DNA of 10,013 bases from CAZNXJ01 sp964577115 (GCA_964577115.1 CAZNXJ010000062.1:1-10013), one strand, 5' to 3'. Positions 1-6,235 are shown, numbered from the stretch's first letter. The notes: generated by a model from the sequence alone, not told the origin. Numbers and translations are program-made.

Positions 1-5
1 AAAAA

Positions 6-105
6 TGGCGGAAGTGCATGGGAATCGAACCCACCCGCCGCACGGTCTACGTGCGGCGCAACGGTTTTGAAGACCGCGGCCGCCACCAGGCGTACAAGCA
101 CTTCC
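6..105 (-). tRNA. selC: tRNA-Sec (anticodon UCA)
   Basis: Selenocysteine tRNA that reads UGA when recoded by SelB. Read on the minus strand, the acceptor stem is eight base pairs (GGAAGTGC at 105-98 with GCACTTCC at 17-10), followed by discriminator G and an encoded CCA (positions 8-6). The anticodon loop CTTCAAA spans 72-66 with anticodon TCA at 70-68. The long variable arm is a perfect nine-pair stem (CGCCGCACG with CGTGCGGCG) closed by a five-base loop. The T arm carries TTCGATT with a five-pair stem, giving the bacterial 8/5 layout. The D arm is CGCC-TGGT-GGCG. A run of five T follows the CCA at the window edge. These traits together are diagnostic of tRNA-Sec and not of tRNA-Ser or tRNA-Leu. 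No gene in the window has an in-frame UGA that would use it. Confidence 0.97.
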
Positions 106-758
106 GCATCGCGTGTTTCCCGCAGTTTATCGCATCATTCCACCGCTGCTTGCCGGCTGTGGGCGCACGATCGATCGCACGCGGGTGGAACACCCCGTCA
201 CGAAGGCCTCATTACAACGTGACGTGCCGCCGCTGCGAGGCCACATCGAGCGGGGTAGCGAATTCTAGCCGCCCTTGGCTCGTTCGCAAATCCGGAACGC
301 CCAGCCTACAGAGAAGAATGCAGCCGGAGAAGGAAAGGGAGCGCGTAGGGCGTACGCCGGGTAGAGCCGGGGAAAAACGCGCATTCCACATCCAATTCGC
401 CCATCAGCCAGCCTGCCGCAGCGCGGCGGCCTTCGCGCCGCTCCGCGTCGCGAACCGCGACGTGGTGGCCCCAAAACAGCCCGGGGCTTGCTGAGGCGCC
501 CCACCGTGTGACGAAATGCCGAATCGTGGCGGCGTTTGATGCGATGGTGGGGCAAAATTTGCGGTTCACCAGAGATTGACCGCATTGTGATGGCGTATCT
601 CGTAACGCCGATGTCCAGCGCGCCGAAGCACTCCTCTTGCAAACGCAGCGGGGCTTCGACGCGCGGGACCACTAGGCGCTGTCCCGGTTCAGGCTCTACA
701 CGCGGACAAGACAGCTCTCACCTTCTAGCCGTTCGTAGCGTAAACGAAGGGCAATGCA
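106..758. other. Gene-poor stretch between selC and the PEP-CTERM gene
   Basis: I see no convincing gene here. A minus-strand open frame of 87 codons (569-306) exists, but it is rich in Arg and Ala, has no clear ribosome binding site and matches no family I know. Its 3' half coincides with one copy of a dispersed element (309-416). The part next to the tRNA (106-264) should hold the selC promoter, but I found no clear -35/-10 pair. A ten-base palindrome CGATCGATCG lies at 168-177. After the PEP-CTERM stop, a weak five-pair hairpin without a T-run (about 732-748) is the only terminator-like sequence. Confidence 0.5.
309..416 (-). repeat. Dispersed intergenic element, copy 1 (inverted relative to copy 2)
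   Basis: Read on the minus strand, this stretch aligns with 1674-1796 on the plus strand. Shared blocks in the same order are GCAGGCTGG, TGA, GCGAA, GGATGTGGAAT, CGCGTT and then a pyrimidine block (CCTTTCCTTCTCC here, CCTTCCCCTTCTCC there). The distance between GGATGTGGAAT and the pyrimidine block is 44 bases here and 45 in the other copy. That colinearity argues for common descent, not chance. The copy lies inside an 87-codon minus-strand open frame that is probably not a real gene. The element is diverged; its true ends cannot be fixed from two copies. Confidence 0.55.
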
Positions 759-1497
759 TTACGAGCGGCGACGGCGGCGTTTGGCGACCACCGACCCCAC
801 CAGTCCCAGCGTCCACAACGCCCACGTGGTCGGCTCCGGTACGGCCACCAAGGTAGCCGAAGCTTGAGCCGTTCCGTCGTTCTGGCTGCCGGTTCCATAA
901 AAATACGTCGAGGTCGTCGTCAATTCATTACCATTGAAATAGGTGATTTCGAGCAATGTCCGGCGAGCCTCTTCTGCGGCGTTGGCTGGAATGGGATTCG
1001 TGCTCGTTCCACCAATCGCACCGTTGCCGGGCGGATTATACCAGCCACGAACAGTAGCATTGGCGTCATCCACGTCGATCGTGAAATTGATGAAATCCCC
1101 CCGCAAGGAACTCATGGTCATTGAATACAAGCGTCAGCGTCTTTCCACCGTCGACGACGCTAATAGACACCGGATTCACGCCGCTAACATAGGAAAAGTC
1201 ATATGCAAGGCCGTGGCCAGTCCCACCCTCTTCCGTATCAAAAATCACGCCGTCGCTGCCGGCCGGATCGGACGGCAAAGTCCATTTAAGACTCTGAATA
1301 TAAAAGCCAGGCGCGGCCGCAGCGTCCACAGAAAACGTCCATATATCCGAACCACCGTCGTCGGCATCTGGGGTGGAAATGGTCGGAGTTGTTTCCCGGA
1401 AGGTCGCCGTGGCGCCAATCAGCGCCGCATCGACCGAGCTCACAATGCCCATGCTGGCGAGAAAAACAGTTACCGCGATCTTCAAGCTACGGCCCAT
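759..1497 (-). pseudogene. PEP-CTERM sorting-domain protein, split by a frameshift
   Basis: Secreted protein of unknown function with a C-terminal PEP-CTERM anchor, the signal handled by exosortase in Gram-negative envelopes. The start at 1497 gives a signal peptide (MGRSLK, then hydrophobic IAVTVFLASMGIVSS, cleavage near VDA-AL), and GGAG lies ten bases upstream. The mature part is rich in Gly, Asp and Thr, as usual for beta-rich surface proteins. The first frame stays open to 1066, ending in a meaningless HQFHDRRG. The tail lies in another frame from about 1097 to 759: DFINFTIDVDDANATV and onward, ending with VPEPTTW, a hydrophobic helix and KRRRRRS. The switch maps to six consecutive G (1102-1097, minus strand). 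Removing one G restores a protein of about 245 residues. As written, the product lacks its anchor. It is a pseudogene, a slipping gene, or a sequencing error. Confidence 0.85.
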
Positions 1498-1552
1498 AAA
1501 AATGTGTCTCCGCTGTACATCGAGGGGGAACTTCCACCTATCCAGTGGTGGT

Positions 1553-1581
1553 AGAATAATAATAGTAACGCACGAGTACAA
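1553..1581 (-). promoter_or_regulatory. Possible sigma-70 promoter of the PEP-CTERM gene
   Basis: Read on the minus strand, TTGTAC (1581-1576) and TATTCT (1558-1553) are separated by 17 bases, about 55 bases before the start codon at 1497. The -35 matches the consensus in only three of six positions and the -10 in four, so this is a weak assignment supported mainly by spacing and by the local AT-rich stretch. Confidence 0.3.
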
Positions 1582-1673
1582 GCGTTTAGCCGGAAAAATC
1601 GCAAAAAACTACCCAATCTCCCACGGGACTCACTCAGATCCCCGAGGATTGGTCCCTGCGTAAGGCAGCCGGA

Positions 1674-1796
1674 GCAGGCTGGTGAGCGAAGCGGATGTGG
1701 AATTCGCGTTGTTCAGGAAACTACTGGGGCTCACTTCTCGTCCAGCGTCCTTCCCCTTCTCCACCTTCAGTCACCCCCCCATTTCTTCGCTCTTCG
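1674..1796 (+). repeat. Dispersed intergenic element, copy 2
   Basis: Plus-strand counterpart of 416-309 on the minus strand. The blocks GCAGGCTGG (1674-1682), GGATGTGGAAT, CGCGTT and CCTTCCCCTTCTCC occur in the same order and nearly the same spacing in both copies. The two copies point away from each other and enclose the PEP-CTERM gene. There are no transposase codons and no obvious target-site duplication. Confidence 0.55.
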
Positions 1797-1928
1797 GCAT
1801 CAATCTCCCTCGCCGGGCACGGCGTATGGTAACATGGGCGGATCGAGTACTTTAGCCAATTCGCGCTGCAGCTCTGTGGAGCACCCGCGCGTTATCTCTT
1901 TGCCTCTTAAGCCTAAGCTCCGACAGCC

Positions 1929-2156
1929 ATGAAGTTTGTCGAGATGACCGGCCGATCCCTGGCCCAATTGATCAATGATGGCGAACTGCACGCGCAAGAT
2001 CTCGAATCGGCGGGGATCCTGGACGACACGATCGTTCGCGTCAACGAGCAAGGCGACATCGAAGTGCGGCGTCCCAAAGGCTGGGACGTGGTCGGTGGGC
2101 TGCTCGGCGAATACCGCGAACGCATCCGCCGCATTACCGGCATGGAATGGGCCTAA
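1929..2156 (+). CDS. Small conserved-looking protein of unknown function (75 aa)
   Basis: Hypothetical cytoplasmic protein of 75 residues beginning MKFVEMTGRSLAQLINDGEL and ending in GMEWA. It has no signal peptide, membrane segment or cysteine. The composition is that of a real folded protein: balanced charge, an acidic helix-like first half (LAQLINDGELHAQDLESAGI), a short strand-turn-strand (TIVRVNEQGDIEVRR), then an amphipathic helix (VVGGLLGEYRERIRRI). The frame is free of the Arg/Ala/Pro bias of chance frames in this genome. I recognise no named domain. No Shine-Dalgarno sequence precedes the ATG, so initiation may depend on a weak site or a short leader. It converges on ribE with 34 bases between the stops. 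Function is unknown; the identification as a gene rests on composition. Confidence 0.72.
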   Translation: MKFVEMTGRSLAQLINDGELHAQDLESAGILDDTIVRVNEQGDIEVRRPKGWDVVGGLLGEYRERIRRITGMEWA

Positions 2157-2190
2157 CCGTCCCGGCCTACCAGGATCAGCGTGCCCTGTA

Positions 2191-2220
2191 TTATCCGTGT
2201 CGATCCGTGTCGATCCGTGG
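2191..2220. repeat. 10-bp tandem repeat (three units) overlapping the 3' end of ribE
   Basis: Three consecutive units TTATCCGTGT, CGATCCGTGT and CGATCCGTGG run without gaps. Read on the minus strand they give P-R-I-D-T-D-R-H-G-stop, which is the end of ribE. The core ATCCGTGT resembles an intergenic repeat I recall from many environmental bacterial genomes (ATCCGTGTTCATCCGTGG type); that resemblance is from memory and has not been searched. Confidence 0.75.
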
Positions 2221-2814
2221 TTGCCCCTGAACCCGCCAGAGCCGCTCGACGTACTTCGCCAGCACGTCGGTTTCCAGGTTCACGGAATCGCCGGGCGCGA
2301 GTTGCCCGAGTGTGGTGACGCTGAGCGTATGGGGAATCAATGCAACGCTGAACTGGTCGTCGGTCACTTCGACCAGCGTGAGGCTCACTCCGTCGACGGC
2401 GATCGAGCCTTTGCTGGCCATCTGCGGCATCAGCGCTTGCGGAGCTCGGAACCAAAACGTCGACCACTCGCCCACGTCTTCGCGCCGCGCAAGCGTCCCC
2501 ATCCCATCGACGTGACCGGTCACGAAGTGTCCTCCGAGCGGATCACCAACGGCCAGTGACCGTTCCAGGTTGACTCGGCTGCCGACCTTCAACGCGCCGA
2601 ACGTCGTGCGCCGCAGCGTTTCTTCACCCAGATCGAAGTGCATTTCGTCGGGCCCCGTTTCGACAAGCGTCAAGCAGCAGCCGCTAACCGAGACGCTGTC
2701 GCCAATCTTGAGCCGTTCGGCAATGGACGGTGCGCGTACCACCAACCGCAGTCCAGGCGGTTGCTCCCGCCGCTCGATAATCTCTCCCGTCGTCTCGACC
2801 AGCCCCGTAAACAT
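2191..2814 (-). CDS. ribE: Riboflavin synthase, alpha subunit
   Basis: Catalyses the dismutation of two 6,7-dimethyl-8-ribityllumazine molecules to riboflavin, the last step of the pathway, in the cytoplasm as a trimer. The 207 residues match the usual length. The family start MFTGLVETTGEI is present, and the two lumazine-binding barrels are visible as an internal repeat: VSVSGCCLTLV (41-51) and GSRVNLERSL (78-87) in the first, IAVDGVSLTLV (138-148) and GDSVNLETDVLAKYVERL (175-192) in the second, joined by GGHFVTGHVDG (94-104). GAGG lies ten bases before the ATG. The C-terminal tail PRIDTDRHG is encoded by a tandem repeat and is probably not part of the ancestral fold. The gene stands alone, divergent from rsmA with 124 bases between starts; no other rib genes are near. 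Confidence 0.96.
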   Translation of the reverse strand: MFTGLVETTGEIIERREQPPGLRLVVRAPSIAERLKIGDSVSVSGCCLTLVETGPDEMHFDLGEETLRRTTFGALKVGSRVNLERSLAVGDPLGGHFVTGHVDGMGTLARREDVGEWSTFWFRAPQALMPQMASKGSIAVDGVSLTLVEVTDDQFSVALIPHTLSVTTLGQLAPGDSVNLETDVLAKYVERLWRVQGQPRIDTDRHG

Positions 2815-2938
2815 CTCGCGTGAACCTCATTGGCGATTTCGCAGGCAACGAATAAGCTTTGTTCTACTCGATTTCCTCGCACTTCGGAGGCCACGGCGCC
2901 GCCGGACTCTCCTTAGTGCCGCACGACGGAAGACCTTC

Positions 2939-3835
2939 ATGTCGTCACGCCAGACCGCCAGCTTCCTCCGGCAACGCTTCGAACAACTCGGCATTTCGCC
3001 CGTCACGCGCTACGGGCAGAATTTTCTCATCGACTTGAACCTCGTCGAGCTGTTGGCGGACGCCGCCGAGCTCGATGAGCGCGATGTGGTGCTCGAAGTC
3101 GGAACCGGAACCGGCTCGCTGACCGCGCTGCTTGCGCAGCGTGCCGCCGCCGTCGTCACCGTCGAAATCGATCCCCACCTGTATCAGCTCGCCCGCGAGG
3201 AGCTCGCGGAATACCCAAACATCACGATGCTCCGGCAGGACGCCCTGCGCAACAAGAACAACATCCATCCGGCGATCCTCGAAGCCGCGCGGGCGCGTTT
3301 GGAAGGGGTGCCGAACGCCCGCTTCAAGCTTGCGGCCAATCTGCCCTACAACATCGCAACGCCGCTGATTTCGAACCTGCTGATGCACGAGCCGATTCCG
3401 TTCAGCATGACGGTCACGATCCAGAAGGAGTTGGCCGATCGGATTATGGCGGCGCCCCGTACGAAGGACTATGGCGCGCTGAGCGTGTGGGTGCAGAGCC
3501 AATGCGACGTGTCGCTGGTCCGCGAGCTACCTCCAACGGTTTTCTGGCCGCGTCCGAAGGTGAGTTCGGCGATCATCCACATCCAACCGGATGCCGTACG
3601 ACGCGCGGCGATGCCGGACCGGGAATTCTTCCACACGTTCGTCCGCTCGATTTTTCTCCACCGGCGAAAGTTTCTGCGGAGCGGACTGGTCGGCGCGTTC
3701 AAGGGCAAGCTTGAAAAACCAGATATCGACCGGCTGCTCGCCGAACAGCAGTACTCTCCGCAAGCGCGCGCGGAAGAGCTGACGTGGCAGCAAATGTTGA
3801 CGCTCAGCGAAGCCTTCCGCCGGGCGATCGGCTGA
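2939..3835 (+). CDS. rsmA: 16S rRNA (adenine1518-N6/adenine1519-N6)-dimethyltransferase
   Basis: RsmA (KsgA) uses S-adenosylmethionine to dimethylate two adjacent adenines near the 3' end of 16S rRNA during small-subunit assembly. The 298-residue product shows GQNFL (26-30), SAM motif I EVGTGTGSLT (53-62), acidic motif VEID (75-78), the catalytic NLPYNI (134-139) and FWPRPKVSSAI (202-212), all in family order. The C-terminal helical domain (about 225-298) is complete. I start at 2939 because MSSRQTASFLRQRF gives the normal N-terminus; the frame is open further upstream, but that part overlaps ribE antisense and looks like chance. A segment rich in basic and Ala residues (about 104-128) lies between motif III and NLPY, longer than in enteric KsgA. 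The stop codon sits in the loop of a perfect hairpin. eno follows 149 bases later. Confidence 0.95.
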   Translation: MSSRQTASFLRQRFEQLGISPVTRYGQNFLIDLNLVELLADAAELDERDVVLEVGTGTGSLTALLAQRAAAVVTVEIDPHLYQLAREELAEYPNITMLRQDALRNKNNIHPAILEAARARLEGVPNARFKLAANLPYNIATPLISNLLMHEPIPFSMTVTIQKELADRIMAAPRTKDYGALSVWVQSQCDVSLVRELPPTVFWPRPKVSSAIIHIQPDAVRRAAMPDREFFHTFVRSIFLHRRKFLRSGLVGAFKGKLEKPDIDRLLAEQQYSPQARAEELTWQQMLTLSEAFRRAIG

Positions 3836-3844
3836 ACCGATCGC
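3824..3844. terminator. Hairpin around the rsmA stop codon
   Basis: GCGATCGG (3824-3831) and CCGATCGC (3837-3844) form a perfect eight-pair stem with the loop CTGAA, which contains the TGA stop of rsmA. No T-run follows, so this is not a canonical intrinsic terminator. It may slow polymerase, protect the 3' end from exonucleases, or be a processing site between rsmA and eno. Confidence 0.45.
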
Positions 3845-3887
3845 GGTCCCCCACGCTCTGTGCGGCGCTCGTGGTGCGATCCGCCCC

Positions 3888-3916
3888 TGGGCAATCCGGC
3901 GAGGATACACCACAAT
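3888..3916 (+). promoter_or_regulatory. Possible eno promoter
   Basis: TGGGCA (3888-3893) and CACAAT (3911-3916) are 17 bases apart, each matching the sigma-70 consensus in four of six positions. They lie about 70 bases before the eno ATG, in the only non-coding space between rsmA and eno. The match is moderate, and other placements are possible. Confidence 0.3.
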
Positions 3917-3984
3917 ACGGCCCGAAACACGGGAATCGTTCGGGGAAGGTTCTCATTTGTTGGCCCACGGAGTAGGAAATCGCC

Positions 3985-5280
3985 ATGAGTCTCATTGCCG
4001 CAGTTCAGGGGCGTCAAATTCTCGACAGCCGAGGCAATCCCACGGTCGAAGTCGATGTCACGCTGACGGATAATTCGTTTGGCCGAGCCGCCGTTCCGAG
4101 CGGCGCCAGCACGGGTGCGCACGAAGCGTGGGAACTGCGCGACGAAGACCCCAAGGCGTACCTGGGCAAGGGCGTCACCAAGGCCGTTGAAAACATCAAC
4201 ACGACCATCGCCGAGTCGATCATCGGCATGGATGCCCTCGATCAGGCCGCGCTCGACCGCGCCCTCCTGGAACTCGACGGCTCGCCCAATAAGCAGAACC
4301 TCGGCGCGAACGCGATCCTCGGCGTTTCGCTCGCCGTCGCCAAGGCCGCGGCCAACTTCACCGGCCAGCCGCTCTACCGCTATTTGGGCGGCGTCAGCGG
4401 CAACCTGCTGCCCGCGCCCATGATGAATATCGTCAATGGCGGCCAGCACGCAGACAACTCGGTCGACGTCCAGGAATTCATGGTGATGCCGTTGGGCTTC
4501 GAGCGGTTCAGCGACGCGCTGCGGTGCGGCGTCGAGGTGTTTCATAGCCTCAAAAAGGTGCTCAAGGCGAAGAAGCTCAACACGGCCGTCGGCGACGAAG
4601 GGGGTTTTGCGCCGGATTTGAAGAGCAACGCCGAGGCGCTCGACTTGATTATGGAAGCTATCGAGAAGGCCGGTTATACAGCCGGATCGCAAGTCTTCCT
4701 GGCGCTCGACGTCGCCGCGACCGAGTTCTACGACGCCGATAAAGGCCTGTATTCGATCGATGGCCGGCAGCTCGACTCCGCCGCCATGGTCGATTTCCTC
4801 TGCGACTGGGTCGATCGCTATCCAATTTGCTCGATCGAGGACGGCTGCAGCGAAGACGACTGGGACGGCTGGAAGTTGCTGACCGAGAAGATCGGCGACC
4901 GCGTGCAGCTCGTGGGCGACGATCTGTTCGTGACGAATACGGATCGCCTGCAGCAGGGCATAGACAAAGGAGTTGCGAACAGCATTCTGATCAAGGTCAA
5001 CCAGATCGGGACGCTCAGCGAAACCATCGCCGCGATTCAGCTCGCCACGCGCAACGGCTACAGCAGCATCTCGAGCCATCGCAGCGGCGAAACCGAGGAC
5101 TCGACGATCGCCGACCTGGCCGTGGGGCTCTGCACCGGCCAGATCAAAACCGGTTCCGCCTCGCGAAGCGACCGCATGGCGAAATACAACCAGCTGCTAC
5201 GGATCGAGGAGGAGCTGGGCAGCGGTGCCAACTACGGCGGGCCTCTCTTCCCGAAGCTCGCAGCACTCCGTAAGGGCTGA
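3985..5280 (+). CDS. eno: Enolase (phosphopyruvate hydratase)
   Basis: Interconverts 2-phosphoglycerate and phosphoenolpyruvate in glycolysis and gluconeogenesis; a cytoplasmic, Mg-dependent enzyme. The 431 residues are full length. Visible signatures are RQILDSRGNPTVEVDV near the N-terminus, the flexible loop SGASTGAHEAWELRD, NGGQHADN, GDEGGFAP with catalytic E205, the metal ligands D242 (LALDVAA), E285 (SIEDG) and D312 (VGDDLF), the catalytic lysine K337 (LIKVNQ), and SHRSGETED towards the C-terminus. All key residues are present. AGGA lies nine bases before the ATG (GGAG a little further up), which fixes the start. Two small membrane-protein genes follow 42 bases downstream, but the first has its own TATAAT, so co-transcription is uncertain. 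Confidence 0.98.
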   Translation: MSLIAAVQGRQILDSRGNPTVEVDVTLTDNSFGRAAVPSGASTGAHEAWELRDEDPKAYLGKGVTKAVENINTTIAESIIGMDALDQAALDRALLELDGSPNKQNLGANAILGVSLAVAKAAANFTGQPLYRYLGGVSGNLLPAPMMNIVNGGQHADNSVDVQEFMVMPLGFERFSDALRCGVEVFHSLKKVLKAKKLNTAVGDEGGFAPDLKSNAEALDLIMEAIEKAGYTAGSQVFLALDVAATEFYDADKGLYSIDGRQLDSAAMVDFLCDWVDRYPICSIEDGCSEDDWDGWKLLTEKIGDRVQLVGDDLFVTNTDRLQQGIDKGVANSILIKVNQIGTLSETIAAIQLATRNGYSSISSHRSGETEDSTIADLAVGLCTGQIKTGSASRSDRMAKYNQLLRIEEELGSGANYGGPLFPKLAALRKG

Positions 5281-5310
5281 AATGGCAGGACGGGGGCGAG
5301 TTGGCTCGGG

Positions 5311-5316
5311 TATAAT
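5311..5316 (+). promoter_or_regulatory. Perfect -10 box, likely leaderless transcript start
   Basis: TATAAT at 5311-5316 is followed by exactly six bases (GCGCGC) and then the ATG at 5323. Transcription normally starts six to eight bases after the -10 box, which would put the first transcribed base on or beside the A of the start codon. No Shine-Dalgarno sequence is present upstream of this ATG. No good -35 box is visible at 16-18 bases. Confidence 0.6.
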
Positions 5317-5322
5317 GCGCGC

Positions 5323-5700
5323 ATGAACGCGCCCGAACCAGCTCGCCGCTCGCTGCTCGATAGCCCCTGGTACTGGGCGTACGTGTTCGTCGCGGCTGCG
5401 CTTGCCGCCTTGTTCCTCATGCGCCCCCGGTTCGATGCGCGGCAAGCGCAGATCGAACGGAACTATCAGGCGCGGCACCGTTCGGTACAGGTGCGCGTCG
5501 GCGAGCGTCCTCGTACGCCGATGTCGGAAGAGGGGCGGACGTCCATCCAGCTCTGGCCCCTATTTCTCGTCCTTTCACTGCTGCTCGTCACCACGGGCAT
5601 TGGCGTATGGCAGCGTACGCGACGCGCGCCGGGGCGCAACGAGGCGGATTCCCCATCGCCGTCCTCTTCAAAAGGACCGCTGCACTATGGACCTTCTTGA
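5323..5700 (+). CDS. Small inner-membrane protein of unknown function (125 aa)
   Basis: Predicted membrane protein with two transmembrane helices. The first spans about residues 16-34 (YWAYVFVAAALAALFLM), the second about 76-94 (LWPLFLVLSLLLVTTGIGVW). Between them is a charged segment (FDARQAQIERNYQARH) likely to form a helix on one side of the membrane, and the C-terminal tail is polar and rich in Ser and Pro. I recognise no named family. The ATG follows a perfect -10 box by six bases with no ribosome binding site, so the mRNA is probably leaderless. The gene overlaps the next one by 14 bases, implying translational coupling and a shared job in the membrane. Confidence 0.75.
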   Translation: MNAPEPARRSLLDSPWYWAYVFVAAALAALFLMRPRFDARQAQIERNYQARHRSVQVRVGERPRTPMSEEGRTSIQLWPLFLVLSLLLVTTGIGVWQRTRRAPGRNEADSPSPSSSKGPLHYGPS

Positions 5701-6220
5701 AAGCCGCCTGCATGTCCTGCTGCTCGGTAGCTTGATCACGTGCATCTTTGGCGCGATCTGGTGGAATTCCCAATCCCGCAGCATGCTCATCCTGACGCTC
5801 GCCGGAGTCATCGCCACCGGCGCGGGAGTGGCTGTCGAGCACCTGGTGGTAACGCCCCGCGAAACGGTCGAACAAACGCTGTACGCTATCGCGGCCAAGA
5901 TCGACAGCGGAAACCAGGCGGAACTGCTCGACTATTTCCATTCAAGCGTGCCGCATATGCGAGCTCAGGCGGAAGGCGAGCTGACTCGCTGGGAAGTATC
6001 CGAAGGCAAGATCACGCACATTCACGAGATCACGGTCGACTCGGAGCGGGTTCCGCCGCGGGCCGTTGTGCGGTTCAACGCGGGAGCGCACATCGGATCG
6101 CGTTCGATCGGGATCTCCGGACAGCGCGTCGTGCTGACCTTCGTGGTGACCTTCGAAGAGGAAGACGGCCTCTGGAAGGTGCTCGAGTACTCCTGGCACG
6201 ATCCGCACCGGCGATTCTGA
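5687..6220 (+). CDS. Membrane-anchored protein with an NTF2-like domain
   Basis: The 177-residue product has two N-terminal membrane helices (about 10-28, LLLGSLITCIFGAIWW, and 33-52, LILTLAGVIATGAGVAV), followed by a soluble domain of about 120 residues. That domain has the pattern of an NTF2/SnoaL-like fold: opening helix (TVEQTLYAIAAKIDSG), LLDYFHSS, then alternating strands ending in VVLTFVVTFEEEDGLWKVLEYSWHD. The fold call comes from this pattern and is an inference; no catalytic residues can be named. I start at 5687 because MDLLESRLH precedes the first helix and AAGGA lies about 11 bases upstream; an upstream extension of the frame would overlap the previous gene almost wholly. It overlaps that gene by 14 bases, as expected of a coupled pair. 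The stop lies in a hairpin loop. Confidence 0.8.
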   Translation: MDLLESRLHVLLLGSLITCIFGAIWWNSQSRSMLILTLAGVIATGAGVAVEHLVVTPRETVEQTLYAIAAKIDSGNQAELLDYFHSSVPHMRAQAEGELTRWEVSEGKITHIHEITVDSERVPPRAVVRFNAGAHIGSRSIGISGQRVVLTFVVTFEEEDGLWKVLEYSWHDPHRRF

Positions 6221-6235
6221 GCGCCCGCGAATCGC
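6211..6235. terminator. Hairpin shared by two convergent gene ends
   Basis: GCGATTC (6211-6217) and GAATCGC (6229-6235) form a perfect seven-pair inverted repeat with an 11-base loop containing the TGA (6218-6220) of the plus-strand gene. The minus-strand gene's stop begins at the next base (6236-6238). Only 15 bases separate the two genes. There is no T-run in either direction, so any terminator function would not be of the canonical intrinsic kind. Confidence 0.45.

Larger units (their letters stand above)
1498..1928. other. Intergenic region upstream of the PEP-CTERM gene and the 75-residue gene
   Basis: These 431 bases lie between two divergent genes. The left end holds the leader and possible promoter of the PEP-CTERM gene. 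The middle (1674-1796) holds copy 2 of a dispersed element. The right end (1797-1928) should hold the promoter of the 75-residue gene, but I found no clear pair of boxes and no Shine-Dalgarno sequence before its ATG. A plus-strand frame reading ADVEFALFRKLLGLTSRP runs through the repeat, but it has no plausible start and I do not call it a gene. Confidence 0.5.

Noticed and set aside
168..177. Palindrome CGATCGATCG near selC as an operator
   Set aside because: Only ten bases, made of repeated GATC/CGAT steps, flanks do not extend the symmetry; could be chance.
18..494. Plus-strand open frame of 158 codons covering the tRNA
   Set aside because: It runs antisense through tRNA-Sec and has no protein-like composition.
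306..672. Minus-strand open frames of 87 and 135 codons between selC and the PEP-CTERM gene
   Set aside because: Overlapping frames rich in Arg, Ala and Pro, no ribosome binding site, no domain; part is the dispersed element. Noted as non-coding.
943..1554. Plus-strand open frame opposite the PEP-CTERM gene
   Set aside because: Antisense to a gene with a signal peptide and PEP-CTERM tail; composition is basic and featureless.
2570..2938. Upstream extension of the rsmA frame by 123 codons
   Set aside because: It runs antisense to ribE and has no similarity to the RsmA N-terminus; the start at 2939 gives normal length.
3469..5079. 536-codon minus-strand open frame opposite eno and the end of rsmA
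   Set aside because: It is antisense to an unmistakable enolase with all active-site residues; long antisense frames are expected in GC-rich coding DNA, and the product shows no domain.
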